Made by a program: the position numbers and the translations under genes
IMG/VR virus record: IMGVR_UViG_3300027985_000625
Location: 1 to 38,431 of that record
Length of the DNA: 38,431 bases
Source of the DNA: a virus
Strand: one strand, 5' to 3'
Part shown: in pieces, positions 1-8,043 of the stretch
How the letters are laid out: the number at the start of each line of letters is the position of its first letter
Numbering within the stretch: the stretch's first letter is position 1
Notes under the pieces: model-generated
What the model was told of the DNA's origin: nothing
The model's input: only the letters and a program-made list of their open reading frames with translations
The model's database searches: none

Positions 1-107
1 GAGAAGGCGATCTCTCGATCATGTACTCTATAACATCAGGAGGGGCCCTGTCGTACATCGAATATATAAAGGAAAACATGCTCAAACCTTGGAGAAGGTG
101 GGAGTAA
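1..107 (+). CDS. Head-tail connector (gp6-like), 3' end; continues from the right end of the window
   Basis: This is the last 35 codons and stop (TAA at 105-107) of the gp6-like connector gene described at 37777-38394, repeated here by circular closure. It should not be counted as a second gene. Confidence 0.9.
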   Translation, partial: EGDLSIMYSITSGGALSYIEYIKENMLKPWRRWE

Positions 108-144
108 TGGCAACCAACGGAGCCTACACAAAAGAGCGCGACAA
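1..144. repeat. Terminal direct repeat, left copy (circular genome closure)
   Basis: Bases 1-144 are identical to 38288-38431. The gene at 37777-38394 runs through the right copy, and its last 107 bases are the first 107 bases of the window. This means the contig is a closed circle (or a circularly permuted unit) of 38,287 bases cut at an arbitrary point inside a gene. A repeat of this length inside coding sequence is better explained by assembly overlap than by a biological terminal repeat. Confidence 0.93.
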
Positions 145-610
145 AGGCTTCCGGCACATACTGAAGCAGCTTAAAATAGCAGAAGGCGCTCGCGTTACAA
201 TCGGCGTGCGTGGTGACAAGAAGCACCAGGACGGGGAAGCTCGTCTCGTAGATATCGCAGTATGGAATGAGTTCGGGACTAAGACGATACCTGCCCGACC
301 ATTCATCGGCGGCAACCACGATGAGAAAAAACAGCAATACCGCAGAGATCTTCAAAAGAGGTTTGCGGCGATTCTTGCAGGCAGTACAGTTGAGCAGGAA
401 CTGGCTGAATTCGGAGAGCTTGTAGTTGGAGATGTGAAGCTGTATATGACAACTCTCGACACTCCACCGAATGCTGCTGCAACTGTGCTGATGAAGGGCG
501 TAGACAACCCTCTTATCGACACCGGAACACTCCGCAATGCAATCAAAAAGAAAGTGGAGCTTGGAAAATCAACTGTAGGGCAGCAGCTCGGTAAGGTGGG
601 CAAAGAATGA
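107..610 (+). CDS. HK97 gp10-like neck/tail-completion protein
   Basis: The 167-aa product has the signature NEFGT followed by IPARPFI at about residues 45-60, which is characteristic of HK97 gp10-like head-tail joining proteins. The rest is charged and predicted soluble. I chose ATG 107 because it overlaps the stop of the upstream connector gene (TAATG) and has a GGTGGGAG Shine-Dalgarno. A TTG six codons upstream (position 89) is in frame but less likely. The place directly after the gp6-like connector and before two more neck genes fits a role at the head-tail interface. The family name rests on the motif and gene order. Confidence 0.72.
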   Translation: MATNGAYTKERDKGFRHILKQLKIAEGARVTIGVRGDKKHQDGEARLVDIAVWNEFGTKTIPARPFIGGNHDEKKQQYRRDLQKRFAAILAGSTVEQELAEFGELVVGDVKLYMTTLDTPPNAAATVLMKGVDNPLIDTGTLRNAIKKKVELGKSTVGQQLGKVGKE

Positions 611-924
611 GCCTCTTCAAAACATTGACGCTCACATTCACACCCACAGGCGGAGGGTCATGGTCTGGCGGCGAGTACACTGCCGCCGGAACACCGTATA
701 TCGCAAAAGGGACGCTACAGCCTGTTTCCGGGCGTGACCTCAACAACGACCCATCAGGTCAATACACCACGGATACGCGGAAATTCTACACGTCAACTGC
801 GGTTGCGGTCAACGACACTACGGTCCACTTAGGCACCACATACGTCGTAAAATCATCTATCCCGTACCAGTCCGACATCATTTCCCACTACAAAGTGATG
901 CTGAACAAAGTGGAGGCATCATGA
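607..924 (+). CDS. Probable head closure / head-tail joining protein
   Basis: This 105-aa protein starts at an ATG that overlaps the previous stop (ATGA) behind a GGTGGG ribosome binding site. It is rich in Thr, Ser and Tyr, as expected for a small beta-rich joining protein. Its C-terminal half (Gly-Thr-Thr-Tyr-Val-Val, then a Tyr/Ser/His-rich stretch ending in Lys-Val-Met-Leu) resembles the end of stopper-type head closure proteins. The gene lies between the gp10-like protein and the neck terminator, where a head closure gene is normally found. Function is inferred mainly from position. Confidence 0.5.
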   Translation: MSLFKTLTLTFTPTGGGSWSGGEYTAAGTPYIAKGTLQPVSGRDLNNDPSGQYTTDTRKFYTSTAVAVNDTTVHLGTTYVVKSSIPYQSDIISHYKVMLNKVEAS

Positions 925-1451
925 CATACGACACCGAAAAGAGCGTGATAGAGCTTCTGGAAGCAAAAACAGGGCTGACATGGATACGATATGCCGACTC
1001 TACGGCTCCAGAGGCCCCAAGGCCCGCAACGCCGTACGGGACAATCCGCTTCCAGTCCGATACGGAGACATCAAAAATCAGGCTTATCGGATACGACGCT
1101 GAGGACAAACCTGAGTACAGGGTGAACAAAAACGTTACGCTCGTTATTCAGGTAATCGGCGGCGGCGAGCCTATGCTGAATATTATACGAGCTGGGGCTG
1201 CGCTCAGAGACAGCAGGACAGCCCTAAAGGATGCTGGTCTGGTATATCTAGACAGGCTGGCAGCGACCGATATCCCGCAGTTTATGAACGCGCACCACGA
1301 GCGCCGGGCACAGGCAGACCTGCTTTTCGGGTACACATACGAGTTCACAGGATCGGAAGCGGAAGATATGCTCACAGAAGTGCGGTATAATTTGAAAGAG
1401 AACATTGACGGCGGCGCAACGGCGTATGAAGTCGATGTGACAATACCATAA
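921..1451 (+). CDS. Phage neck terminator (gp12-like / LIC_12616-type) protein
   Basis: The 176-aa product begins at an ATG overlapping the previous stop, 4 bases after GGAGG. Its length, the conserved aromatic and proline-rich N-terminal third (about residues 20-45) and the long C-terminal Ala/Glu helical region resemble the LIC_12616-type tail or neck terminator family of contractile-tailed phages. It sits immediately before the sheath gene, where the terminator that caps tube and sheath is usually encoded. The assignment combines weak sequence resemblance with strong context. Confidence 0.6.
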   Translation: MTYDTEKSVIELLEAKTGLTWIRYADSTAPEAPRPATPYGTIRFQSDTETSKIRLIGYDAEDKPEYRVNKNVTLVIQVIGGGEPMLNIIRAGAALRDSRTALKDAGLVYLDRLAATDIPQFMNAHHERRAQADLLFGYTYEFTGSEAEDMLTEVRYNLKENIDGGATAYEVDVTIP

Positions 1452-1461
1452 AGGAGAAGAC

Positions 1462-2796
1462 ATGGGTATCCCAATTTCTAGCGTCGTTGCGATTGCTGTC
1501 ACATTGACGGGGACGAAGTTCCCGCAGGCATCATTCGGTATCGGGGCCATTTTGTCAAACAGCGTAGGGTTCACGGCCAGATCGATCGCAGTGACAGCGG
1601 CATCGGAGCTTACGGAATACGGGTATAGCACGACCTCTGACGAGTACCTGGCCGCACAGCTCTATTTTGGCCAGTCAGTCAAACCTCAGCAGCTCAAAAT
1701 TCTGCGCAGGCAGATCGACAATGTGCCTGTATCGATAACGACTGTCGCGAATGCCACAGATTACACATGTACGATCAACGGCACGGAGTTCAGCTTTACG
1801 TCAGATGCTGACGCTACAGCCGAAGAGATCGCCGCCGGACTCGTTGCCGCAATCAACCTCGGCAGCGAGCCGGTAACTGCTACTGACAACCTCGACGGAA
1901 CCTACGATCTTGACGCCGATGTGGCTGGAACCGCATTCACTGTCGAGGTTGACAGCGGACAGACTATCGGAACGCTTACCCCAGCAGGGACAGTAGCCGA
2001 CGACATGGACGCCATCGATGACGAGGATAGCGGGTGGTACTGCCTAATCCAGATCAAGCCGCTGCTTGCAGACGCCACAGCAGCCGCCGCATGGATCGCA
2101 TCGGCCAACCTTAAAACGCATACGGTATGGGATGACAGCGCGACGACGTACGACGCTGCTGAGATCGGAGGGACGTTCGCCGCAAACAACTACCAGCGCT
2201 CGGTCGTCGAATACCACAGTGCATCGAATCTTTCGGCGGCCCACGCTGGGTACTACCTGCCGCAGACTCCAGGCTCCGCATCGTTCCAATACAACGAGCT
2301 GTATGGCATTGCGGCCGACGAGCTGAACACGTCAACACGCAACGCAATGACAGCGGCGAACGTGACGACGCTCCAGGAGCTGGCGACCCGCACGGTAACA
2401 ATCGGGTCGAAGTTCGCCGACGGGACACCTGTATTCGTCATCAACGGAGCCGACAAGTTTGTCTACTACCTGCAGCAGCGCATCGTCCAGCAGATGATCG
2501 ACCTGCCGAAGTTCCCGATGACGGTCGAGGGCAGGGCGCGGCTTGTTTCACTGATCGAACAGCAGCTTAAAGAAGGCATCGACGACGGATTCATCAGGCC
2601 GAACCCGGACAACCCGAACCAGGCGCTAAGCCTAGACCCGATCACCGGAGAAATCGTCAACCCGGTATACGTCCCGCACCCGGATGACCTGCCGACGGCA
2701 GACAAGGCAAACGGCGTGTGGTCCGGCATCACGATCACGTTCAACTACGCGCAGGAGACGACCAGGGTCGAAATCTCCGCGAATCTGCAGGTCTAA
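1462..2796 (+). CDS. Contractile tail sheath protein (DUF3383 family)
   Basis: The 444-aa protein resembles DUF3383 sheath proteins. The N-terminus carries an ordered set of hydrophobic beta strands, followed by a YGYSTTSDEYLAAQLYF stretch (about residues 53-69) and a QPxxLKILRR-like segment, both typical of the family. The C-terminus ends with an ITITFNYAQ segment and a VEISANLQV tail that would form the handshake strands joining sheath subunits. Residues about 95-170 form an inserted domain that is also found in the fibre gene at 10482-11624 and is not part of the usual sheath core. A strong AAGGAGAAGAC site precedes the ATG. The next gene is the tube protein. Confidence 0.85.
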   Translation: MGIPISSVVAIAVTLTGTKFPQASFGIGAILSNSVGFTARSIAVTAASELTEYGYSTTSDEYLAAQLYFGQSVKPQQLKILRRQIDNVPVSITTVANATDYTCTINGTEFSFTSDADATAEEIAAGLVAAINLGSEPVTATDNLDGTYDLDADVAGTAFTVEVDSGQTIGTLTPAGTVADDMDAIDDEDSGWYCLIQIKPLLADATAAAAWIASANLKTHTVWDDSATTYDAAEIGGTFAANNYQRSVVEYHSASNLSAAHAGYYLPQTPGSASFQYNELYGIAADELNTSTRNAMTAANVTTLQELATRTVTIGSKFADGTPVFVINGADKFVYYLQQRIVQQMIDLPKFPMTVEGRARLVSLIEQQLKEGIDDGFIRPNPDNPNQALSLDPITGEIVNPVYVPHPDDLPTADKANGVWSGITITFNYAQETTRVEISANLQV

Positions 2797-2807
2797 GGAG
2801 GTAGCAG

Positions 2808-3221
2808 ATGGATCAATTCACTTTTCAAGGGACCTATGACCCGTCGCAGGTGTCAATGATCGTAGGTGGCATTCGGATTATCGGGTGGGAGACAATCACA
2901 TTCGCCGACTCCGAAGCCCGTGTAACCCCCCGCAGAAGCGCCGACGGGCAGCACAGCCGGTCGGTGAAGCGCAACGTGCTGAAAACGTGCGAAATTGTAC
3001 TAAACCAGCAGAGCGAAGGGGTAGCAATCCTCGACGCCCTAGCCCTGTCTAGCGCTATCGTTCCTGTCGTTTTCAACGACGGCTCAGGAATCACAACCGT
3101 GGCCACGGCCGAAGCCGACGTGATGCAGCAGGGAACAATGGCGTTCGGGCAGGAGGCCGGGGACGTGACATACACGCTCAACCTCTACAACGCCAACTCA
3201 CTCCAGGGAGGTAACAGCTGA
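2808..3221 (+). CDS. Tail tube protein (DUF3277 / KPP10 ORF10-like)
   Basis: The 137-aa product follows the sheath gene, behind a perfect TAAGGAGGT site. It matches the KPP10 ORF10-like (DUF3277) tube family in length and pattern: a short N-terminal segment, a strand with Arg-Ile-Ile-Gly-Trp-Glu, a central Arg-rich loop with SADGQHSRSVKRN, and a C-terminal strand with GDVTYTLNLYNANS. The sheath-tube-chaperone-tape order supports the call. The stop overlaps the start of the chaperone gene (TGATG), so translation is probably coupled. Confidence 0.82.
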   Translation: MDQFTFQGTYDPSQVSMIVGGIRIIGWETITFADSEARVTPRRSADGQHSRSVKRNVLKTCEIVLNQQSEGVAILDALALSSAIVPVVFNDGSGITTVATAEADVMQQGTMAFGQEAGDVTYTLNLYNANSLQGGNS

Positions 3222-3682
3222 TGGCGCTTGCTAAAAACGAAGTGTCGGTATCTGTTGACGGAGCCGAGTACGTCATCAGAAAATACACCGGTTTCGACGC
3301 ACTCCGCATGTTTAAGGACGTGACGGCCGTACTCGCCCCGGCGCTGTCAAAGATGGTTTCAGGCGGGTCAGCTTCCGAGATCATGGGCAAGGGCATCGAC
3401 GCAGACATCGACTTCACAGAGGCCGTGCTTATGCTTCTTGACGGGCCGCGCGGGGAGAAGACACTCGAAGTCATGGAGAAGCTGATCGAGTCGTGCCTGC
3501 ACAAAGGCATTCCGATTACAAGGGCTACGTGGGGCGGCGCTTTCAGTGACGAGACGTTCACGCCGATCAAGCTGTCCGTTGAAGTTATCAAGGCTAACTG
3601 GGGCGGCAAGGTGCAGGAGCTTTTCACCACAGCAGCGGGAAAGCTTCAAAAAAGCGCCGGCCAGGATGGTGGCGAGAAGTAG
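3221..3682 (+). CDS. Tail assembly chaperone (short form)
   Basis: The 153-aa soluble protein lies between tube and tape measure, the standard place for a tail assembly chaperone that binds the tape measure during tail assembly. It is acidic with helical segments, and its C-terminal stretch is Lys- and Gln-rich. The start overlaps the tube stop and follows AGGAGGT. Near the 3' end there is a run of six A residues (3648-3653) followed by a long open -1 frame, which suggests a frameshifted long form as in lambda G/GT. Family assignment rests on position and the frameshift architecture. Confidence 0.72.
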   Translation: MALAKNEVSVSVDGAEYVIRKYTGFDALRMFKDVTAVLAPALSKMVSGGSASEIMGKGIDADIDFTEAVLMLLDGPRGEKTLEVMEKLIESCLHKGIPITRATWGGAFSDETFTPIKLSVEVIKANWGGKVQELFTTAAGKLQKSAGQDGGEK

Positions 3683-3834
3683 AGTCGGAGTGGCTTGTAT
3701 GGCGCCTTGTCATAGAGGGTGTTGATAGTCTGGAAGCCATCGACGGATACTACACATTCGAGCTGCTTTTGAGGGCAAACAGAGCCCTCGACATGAAGCA
3801 GATTCTACAGCAGGAGGCACGCGATGATCATTAG
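3648..3834 (+). CDS. Tail assembly chaperone, probable -1 frameshift extension
   Basis: After the stop of the short chaperone at 3682, the -1 frame stays open from the A-run (3648-3653) to TAG 3832-3834 and overlaps the tape measure start at 3824. The encoded 60-residue extension contains EWLVWRLVIEG, YYTFELLLRAN and DMKQILQQEA, which look like a normal helical protein and like the T part of GT-type chaperones. I see no ATG or GTG placed to start it independently. Slippage on AAA AAA would give a protein of about 204 residues. The exact slip site and its efficiency are inferred. Confidence 0.65.
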
Positions 3835-5365
3835 AGAACTTCTAACCGTCTGGGGATTTGACGTTGACGAAAAGCCGATCAAAAAGCTGGAAGCCTCCAT
3901 CTCCACTGTCAATAAAGCAATAAAGGCCACCGCAGCCATCGGCGTAACGGCTGCAACTACCCTATTCGGCCTCGCAAAATCAGCATCAGCAACCGGCGAC
4001 CAGATCGCAAAGACTGCGGATAAAATCGGTTTTTCAACCGACGCGCTCCAAGAGCTTAGATACGCCGCGCAAAACGCCACAGACCTAGGCGTAAACGCCG
4101 TAGACATGGCGCTACAGCGCTTCTCGCGCAGGGCTGCTGAGGCGGCAAATGGAACAGGTGAGGCGAAGGATGCGCTTGCTGAACTCGGTGTGCAGCTTAC
4201 AGACGGTGCAGGCAGGATGCGGGACGCTGATGCACTACTGATGGACGTCGCCGACTCGATGGCGAACGTCAAGGGCGAGCAGGATCGCCTGCGACTTGCT
4301 TTCAAGCTGTTTGACAGCGAGGGCGCCGGGTTCGTCAACCTCCTTAAAAACGGATCGGCAGAGATTGCGAAGATGCGGAAAGAGGCGCATGACCTCGGAG
4401 GCGTACTTGGCGAGGACCAGGTGCGGGCATCCGAGGCGTTTGAGGATGCGATGCTGCGTGCCACAACATCGGTGAAGGGTGTGGCTCTCAATATCGGCGC
4501 AGAGCTCATGCCAGAGATACAGGCGCTTATCGACAGCATGACGGAGTGGATTCGCAACAACCGCGAGCTTCTGAACCAGCGCATCTCTACGTTTATAAAT
4601 GTCCTCAAAATGACTGTTTCAGCGACAGCAGATGTGTTTCGGTATATCGTCTCTGCCGTATCTGCATTCATTGACGCTCTAGGAGGTGCTGAGAAGGCGG
4701 CGCGTTTTGTCGGGCTAGCTCTGCTCTATATGGCGTCCATGTCAATCGTCGCGGCGATCGGAGGCCTGCTGGGAACAGTCGTCAAGTTGGCAGCAGCGGT
4801 CAGGACAGTAGGGTTTGCGGCGATCTTCACCAGTGCTGTATTCAAACGCACAATACTTGGAGCAATCTTCACGGCCGCGCTACTCCTCGGGGAGGAGCTA
4901 TACCTATGGTTTACCGGCAAGGGCAAAACCATGCTCGGGGAATGGCTCGGGTCGTGGGACGAGGTCAAAGCGAAGTTCACGACAATCATCGACACGGTAA
5001 AAGGGGCATGGGATCGGTTCACAACGTTCATGAGCGAATCGTTCGAGCGCGGCGCCGAGAACATCATGCAGATTGCAAAGTGGCTTCTCGATTCGATATC
5101 GGCACCGTTCGAGTGGATGAGCGGCCTGTTTTCCAGCGTGTCTCCGACCGCTGTCCAACCTGCATCCGCTCCTATCGGTGGAGGTGTTAGCTCTATGCAG
5201 AACATCAACGCAAACGTGACGGTAAACGCTCGATCGGGCATGTCAGAGAGCGACATCGCTCTTGTGCGAAGACAGGCGGAGCTTGGCATTGGAGACAGCC
5301 TGTCAAGGGCCGCAAGCAGGCTCGCTATAAATCAACCGGGGTATCTATACAATGGCGCTGATTGA
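3824..5365 (+). CDS. Tape measure protein
   Basis: The 513-aa protein follows the chaperone and starts 6 bases after GGAGG. It has an alpha-helical N-terminal part with Ala-rich coiled segments, two hydrophobic stretches around residues 295-365 (MASMSIVAAIGGLLG and TILGAIFTAALLLGEELYLW) and a C-terminal Gln/Asn/Ser-rich region. This arrangement is typical of phage tail length tape measures that fill the tube lumen. At about 1.5 angstrom per residue it predicts a short tail of roughly 75-80 nm, a family rule of thumb rather than a measurement. A long open frame on the opposite strand is a composition artefact. Confidence 0.85.
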   Translation: MIIRELLTVWGFDVDEKPIKKLEASISTVNKAIKATAAIGVTAATTLFGLAKSASATGDQIAKTADKIGFSTDALQELRYAAQNATDLGVNAVDMALQRFSRRAAEAANGTGEAKDALAELGVQLTDGAGRMRDADALLMDVADSMANVKGEQDRLRLAFKLFDSEGAGFVNLLKNGSAEIAKMRKEAHDLGGVLGEDQVRASEAFEDAMLRATTSVKGVALNIGAELMPEIQALIDSMTEWIRNNRELLNQRISTFINVLKMTVSATADVFRYIVSAVSAFIDALGGAEKAARFVGLALLYMASMSIVAAIGGLLGTVVKLAAAVRTVGFAAIFTSAVFKRTILGAIFTAALLLGEELYLWFTGKGKTMLGEWLGSWDEVKAKFTTIIDTVKGAWDRFTTFMSESFERGAENIMQIAKWLLDSISAPFEWMSGLFSSVSPTAVQPASAPIGGGVSSMQNINANVTVNARSGMSESDIALVRRQAELGIGDSLSRAASRLAINQPGYLYNGAD

Positions 5366-5930
5366 CGACATCTTCAGAAACGACACCAACCTGATCTTTC
5401 AGTCTGACACGATCCAGATAGAGGTGGACCTGCTGATGTCTGCAGGGCACGCACGTGCGGCATCAATCCCGGAAGATCCGGTAGAGACAGGAACGGTAAC
5501 TGACCAGATCATCAACGGGCAGCGCATCGTATCGGTCCAGGGGTTCGTGACGAATCACCCTGTCGTGCTCGGCGGGGAGTCTGCGATACCAAACAGGGTA
5601 CAGGATGTGTTCGATAAGCTAGATGAGCTATACGATTCCAGAGAGCCGTTTGCTGTTTTAACGCGGAGGAAAGTGTACGAGAACATGGCGTTTGAATCGC
5701 TGGCCCTTCCTGAGTCTGTCGATGAGGGGACAGACTCGATGATGTTCACAGCAACACTGAAGCAGATAACGATCCAGACCGCGGTATCCGTTGCGATACC
5801 TGCCGACATTCTGGCCGAAGAGGACCGTGGAGCGCTCCAGTCTCAAACAGATGCTGGGCGGCAACCAACAAAGCAGGCGACTGAATCAGAGGGGGGGAGG
5901 GCATCGCTGCTCTTCGGACTATTCAATTGA
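5352..5930 (+). CDS. Dit-like baseplate / tail protein
   Basis: The 192-aa product overlaps the tape measure end by 14 bases. The first 130 residues resemble the Dit-like N-terminal domain of phage tail proteins. They include an EDPVETG motif in which acidic and Pro residues precede a strand, then a QGFVTNHP strand, NRVQDVFDKLDELYDSREPF, and LTRRKVYENMAFESL. The last 45 residues are low-complexity Gln/Thr/Glu-rich with a hydrophobic tip (SLLFGLFN). Such proteins form the ring linking the tail tube to the baseplate hub, and the neighbours agree. Confidence 0.7.
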   Translation: MALIDDIFRNDTNLIFQSDTIQIEVDLLMSAGHARAASIPEDPVETGTVTDQIINGQRIVSVQGFVTNHPVVLGGESAIPNRVQDVFDKLDELYDSREPFAVLTRRKVYENMAFESLALPESVDEGTDSMMFTATLKQITIQTAVSVAIPADILAEEDRGALQSQTDAGRQPTKQATESEGGRASLLFGLFN

Positions 5931-6259
5931 AAAAGCTCACGATTTTATCAAACGCCCCCGACCAGATCCAGAGAGTAAACGTCTACAACTGGTCAGGATA
6001 TTTCCGCTTCGTCTGGAACGATATCGGCGAGCACTGGACTATGGACATCATGGACGAAGACAAGGTGCTTATCATCGGAACTATCAAGCTTGTCCCTGGG
6101 GTTCCGCTACTGCATCAGTACGTTAGTGCCGATTTGCCGGATGGCAACATGGTTCTGCTCGACACCGAGGGGACGAACGATGCTCCTACTCTCGACAACC
6201 TGAGCACTCGATACGTCCTTATTGTAGCGCCGCAGGAAGAGATAGATGCGGCTGTTTAA
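5927..6259 (+). CDS. Baseplate plug protein (gp5-like OB/plug family)
   Basis: This 110-aa protein starts with TTG at 5927, overlapping the previous TGA. Its central WSGYFRFVWND..EHWTMDIMDED segment (about residues 22-47) and VLIIGTIKLVPGVPLLHQY (about 49-67) are the hallmarks of the small baseplate plug protein found between Dit-like and hub genes in myophages of this type. It would sit at the centre of the baseplate, closing the tube. No signal peptide or membrane segment is present. Confidence 0.7.
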   Translation: MKKLTILSNAPDQIQRVNVYNWSGYFRFVWNDIGEHWTMDIMDEDKVLIIGTIKLVPGVPLLHQYVSADLPDGNMVLLDTEGTNDAPTLDNLSTRYVLIVAPQEEIDAAV

Positions 6260-7058
6260 CCGAGCGGTATCGCTGACGATTGGACCATCAGGCCAAGACG
6301 ATATCGACCTATCCGGCTTTCGCATTGCGTTCGAGGTGACGAAGGACGACCGCGGACGACCGGCAAACTCTGCAACCATCGCAGTATACGGCTTGTCTCG
6401 AGACACGCGCAACAGGATCGAGCAGGGCCACAGAGTTACACTTGGGGCCGGGCATGACGGAATAGCCAGGACGATATTCGTCGGCGACGTCACGAAGATC
6501 GACGGCACGAGGGATGCGATAAAGATCGAGGCTGATGACAGCGCCGTGTCTATTTCGCGCATCAACGTAGCGAAAACGTATGATGCAGGAACACCAGCCG
6601 GTGACATGATCGCGGACATAGCTGCAGCTATGGGGTTCGACGGCGTAAACATTTCGGATGTTGAGGGCACGCTGAATGCAGGGTTCGCTGCTATCGGGCC
6701 TGCTGCTGAGGCCATAACCAACCTGACGGACCGGTTCGGGCTTGTGTGGACGGCACAGGACTATGAACTGTTTGTCACCCAGAAAAATGAGCCGATATCG
6801 ACAGACATGCTCCTGCTGACATACGACACAGGGCTCCTTGACACACCTCAGCGCATCACCCAGGACAATTACCGCACGGTCACGACGAAGCCGATGTATC
6901 GAATCAAGGCTAGGCTGATCGGGCATTTTAACCCCGGCAGGATTGTTCAGATCGACACGGACGATCTGAAGGGTATTTTCCGAATCCAGAAGCTTAAGCA
7001 CCATGGCGACACGCGCGGCCAGGCGTGGTATTCAGAACTGGAGGTAATCGAGAGATGA
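6246..7058 (+). CDS. Baseplate hub protein (gp27/gpD-like)
   Basis: The 270-aa product begins inside the end of the plug gene and ends in an ATGA overlap with the spike gene. It shows the fold pattern of hub proteins: a beta-rich N-terminal barrel (FRIAFEVTKDD..RPANSATIAVYGLS), a second barrel with VFVGDV-like strands (here TIFVGDVTKIDG), and a C-terminal barrel ending GIFRIQKLKHHGD followed by AWYSELEVIER. The HxGD..G.WxSELEV ending is typical of this family. It forms the trimeric hub that carries the spike. Confidence 0.78.
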   Translation: MRLFNRAVSLTIGPSGQDDIDLSGFRIAFEVTKDDRGRPANSATIAVYGLSRDTRNRIEQGHRVTLGAGHDGIARTIFVGDVTKIDGTRDAIKIEADDSAVSISRINVAKTYDAGTPAGDMIADIAAAMGFDGVNISDVEGTLNAGFAAIGPAAEAITNLTDRFGLVWTAQDYELFVTQKNEPISTDMLLLTYDTGLLDTPQRITQDNYRTVTTKPMYRIKARLIGHFNPGRIVQIDTDDLKGIFRIQKLKHHGDTRGQAWYSELEVIER

Positions 7059-7699
7059 GCGATATCGTAAAGTCCATCATCGATGCGATGAACTACCAGT
7101 TTGCGACGCGGCACTTTTCACGCCCCGGTAGAATAGAAACGTTCGACAGCGCCACAGGGAAAGCCGGCGTCAAACCTCTTATACAGTTTCCAGTCAAAGA
7201 TCGTGACACTGGCGTCGTCACAACTCTCGAGCTGCCTGTTATTAACGATGTCCCGATAGCTGTCATGCAGGGAGGCGGTGGCAGGCTTACGTTCCCGATC
7301 TCGGCAGGGGACCCATGCATGCTGATTTTTTCAGAGGTGTCTCTGGACGAATGGCTCGAAAGCGGGGGTGACCCTGACCCGCTCGATTTTCGGCGCAACC
7401 AGTTGAGCGACGCAATGGCTATCGTCGGGATACAGTCGTTCGCTGACTGGCAAGAGCCGTTGGCGGGCAAAACAGCACTACAGTTCGGAACCGGGGAAAT
7501 ATCGATAGACGAATCTGGTAAAATAGCAATAGGTAACAGTGCTGGGGAGCTGATCGACCTGCTGAGCCAGACACTCGGAGAGCTGGCATCGACAACAGTT
7601 GACACAACGACCAGCAACCCGGTTCAGCCTATCAACAACGCGGCGGCGTTCACGGCACTCAAAGCCATTGTAGACCAGCTTAAAGGAGCGCTCGGATGA
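7055..7699 (+). CDS. Baseplate spike protein (Gp138 N-terminal domain, gpV-like)
   Basis: The 214-aa product starts at ATG 7055, overlapping the hub stop (ATGA). A GTG 30 bases upstream is less likely. Residues about 25-110 resemble the Gp138 N-terminal OB-fold of puncturing spikes, with IETFDSATGKAGVKPLIQFP, PVINDVPIAVMQGGGGRLTFP and GDPCMLIFSEVSLDEWL. The C-terminal half is a short beta-helix-like tail (ISIDESGKIAIGNSAGE) and a helical end. The protein caps the hub and contacts the outer membrane or cell surface on contraction. Confidence 0.8.
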   Translation: MSDIVKSIIDAMNYQFATRHFSRPGRIETFDSATGKAGVKPLIQFPVKDRDTGVVTTLELPVINDVPIAVMQGGGGRLTFPISAGDPCMLIFSEVSLDEWLESGGDPDPLDFRRNQLSDAMAIVGIQSFADWQEPLAGKTALQFGTGEISIDESGKIAIGNSAGELIDLLSQTLGELASTTVDTTTSNPVQPINNAAAFTALKAIVDQLKGALG

Positions 7700-8043
7700 T
7701 CGACATTGACGGATATGATGACATTGTTTTCGACGGCACTGATATTCTCGTGATCGACAACGAAGACGCTCTTCGGCAGCGTGTCAAGCGCAGGCTGCTC
7801 ACGTTTTACGGCGAGTGGTTTTTGAACAGAAAAAAAGGTGTTGATTACTTCGGGAAAGTGCTTGGAGTGCAGCCGCAGCCGCTTGTCGTGTATGCCGAAT
7901 TCCGCAGGGTTCTGCAGGACGATGACGAGGTGGCAGGTATCAAGTCTCTGAACATTGACCTTGATAACGACGTTATGACCGTTTCCGCTGAACTCAATTC
8001 GGTGTACGGAATCATACGAATAGAGGAGGTGGCCGGTGGCTGA
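7696..8043 (+). CDS. Baseplate wedge protein (GPW/gp25 family)
   Basis: The 115-aa product overlaps the spike gene by four bases. It has the gp25-family pattern: an N-terminal NEDALRQRVKRRLLTFYGEWFLN segment where conserved Arg and Glu residues surround GEWFLN, then GVDYFGKVLG, and a C-terminal half with two beta strands. gp25-like proteins belong to the inner baseplate wedge, with a lysozyme-independent structural role. The next gene is the J-like wedge partner, as expected. Confidence 0.85.
   Translation: MIDIDGYDDIVFDGTDILVIDNEDALRQRVKRRLLTFYGEWFLNRKKGVDYFGKVLGVQPQPLVVYAEFRRVLQDDDEVAGIKSLNIDLDNDVMTVSAELNSVYGIIRIEEVAGG

Noticed and set aside
1-144. Terminal repeats as transposon ends or long terminal repeats
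   Set aside because: The repeat lies inside two adjacent genes that become intact after circle closure, so it is an assembly overlap.
2066-2326. Plus-strand Arg/Thr-rich open frame within the sheath gene
   Set aside because: It is out of frame with the conserved sheath product and has no start signal.
3805-4671. A 288-codon open frame on the minus strand
   Set aside because: It lies antisense to the tape measure gene, is Ser/Ala-rich as expected from the reverse reading of GC-biased codons, and lacks a ribosome binding site.
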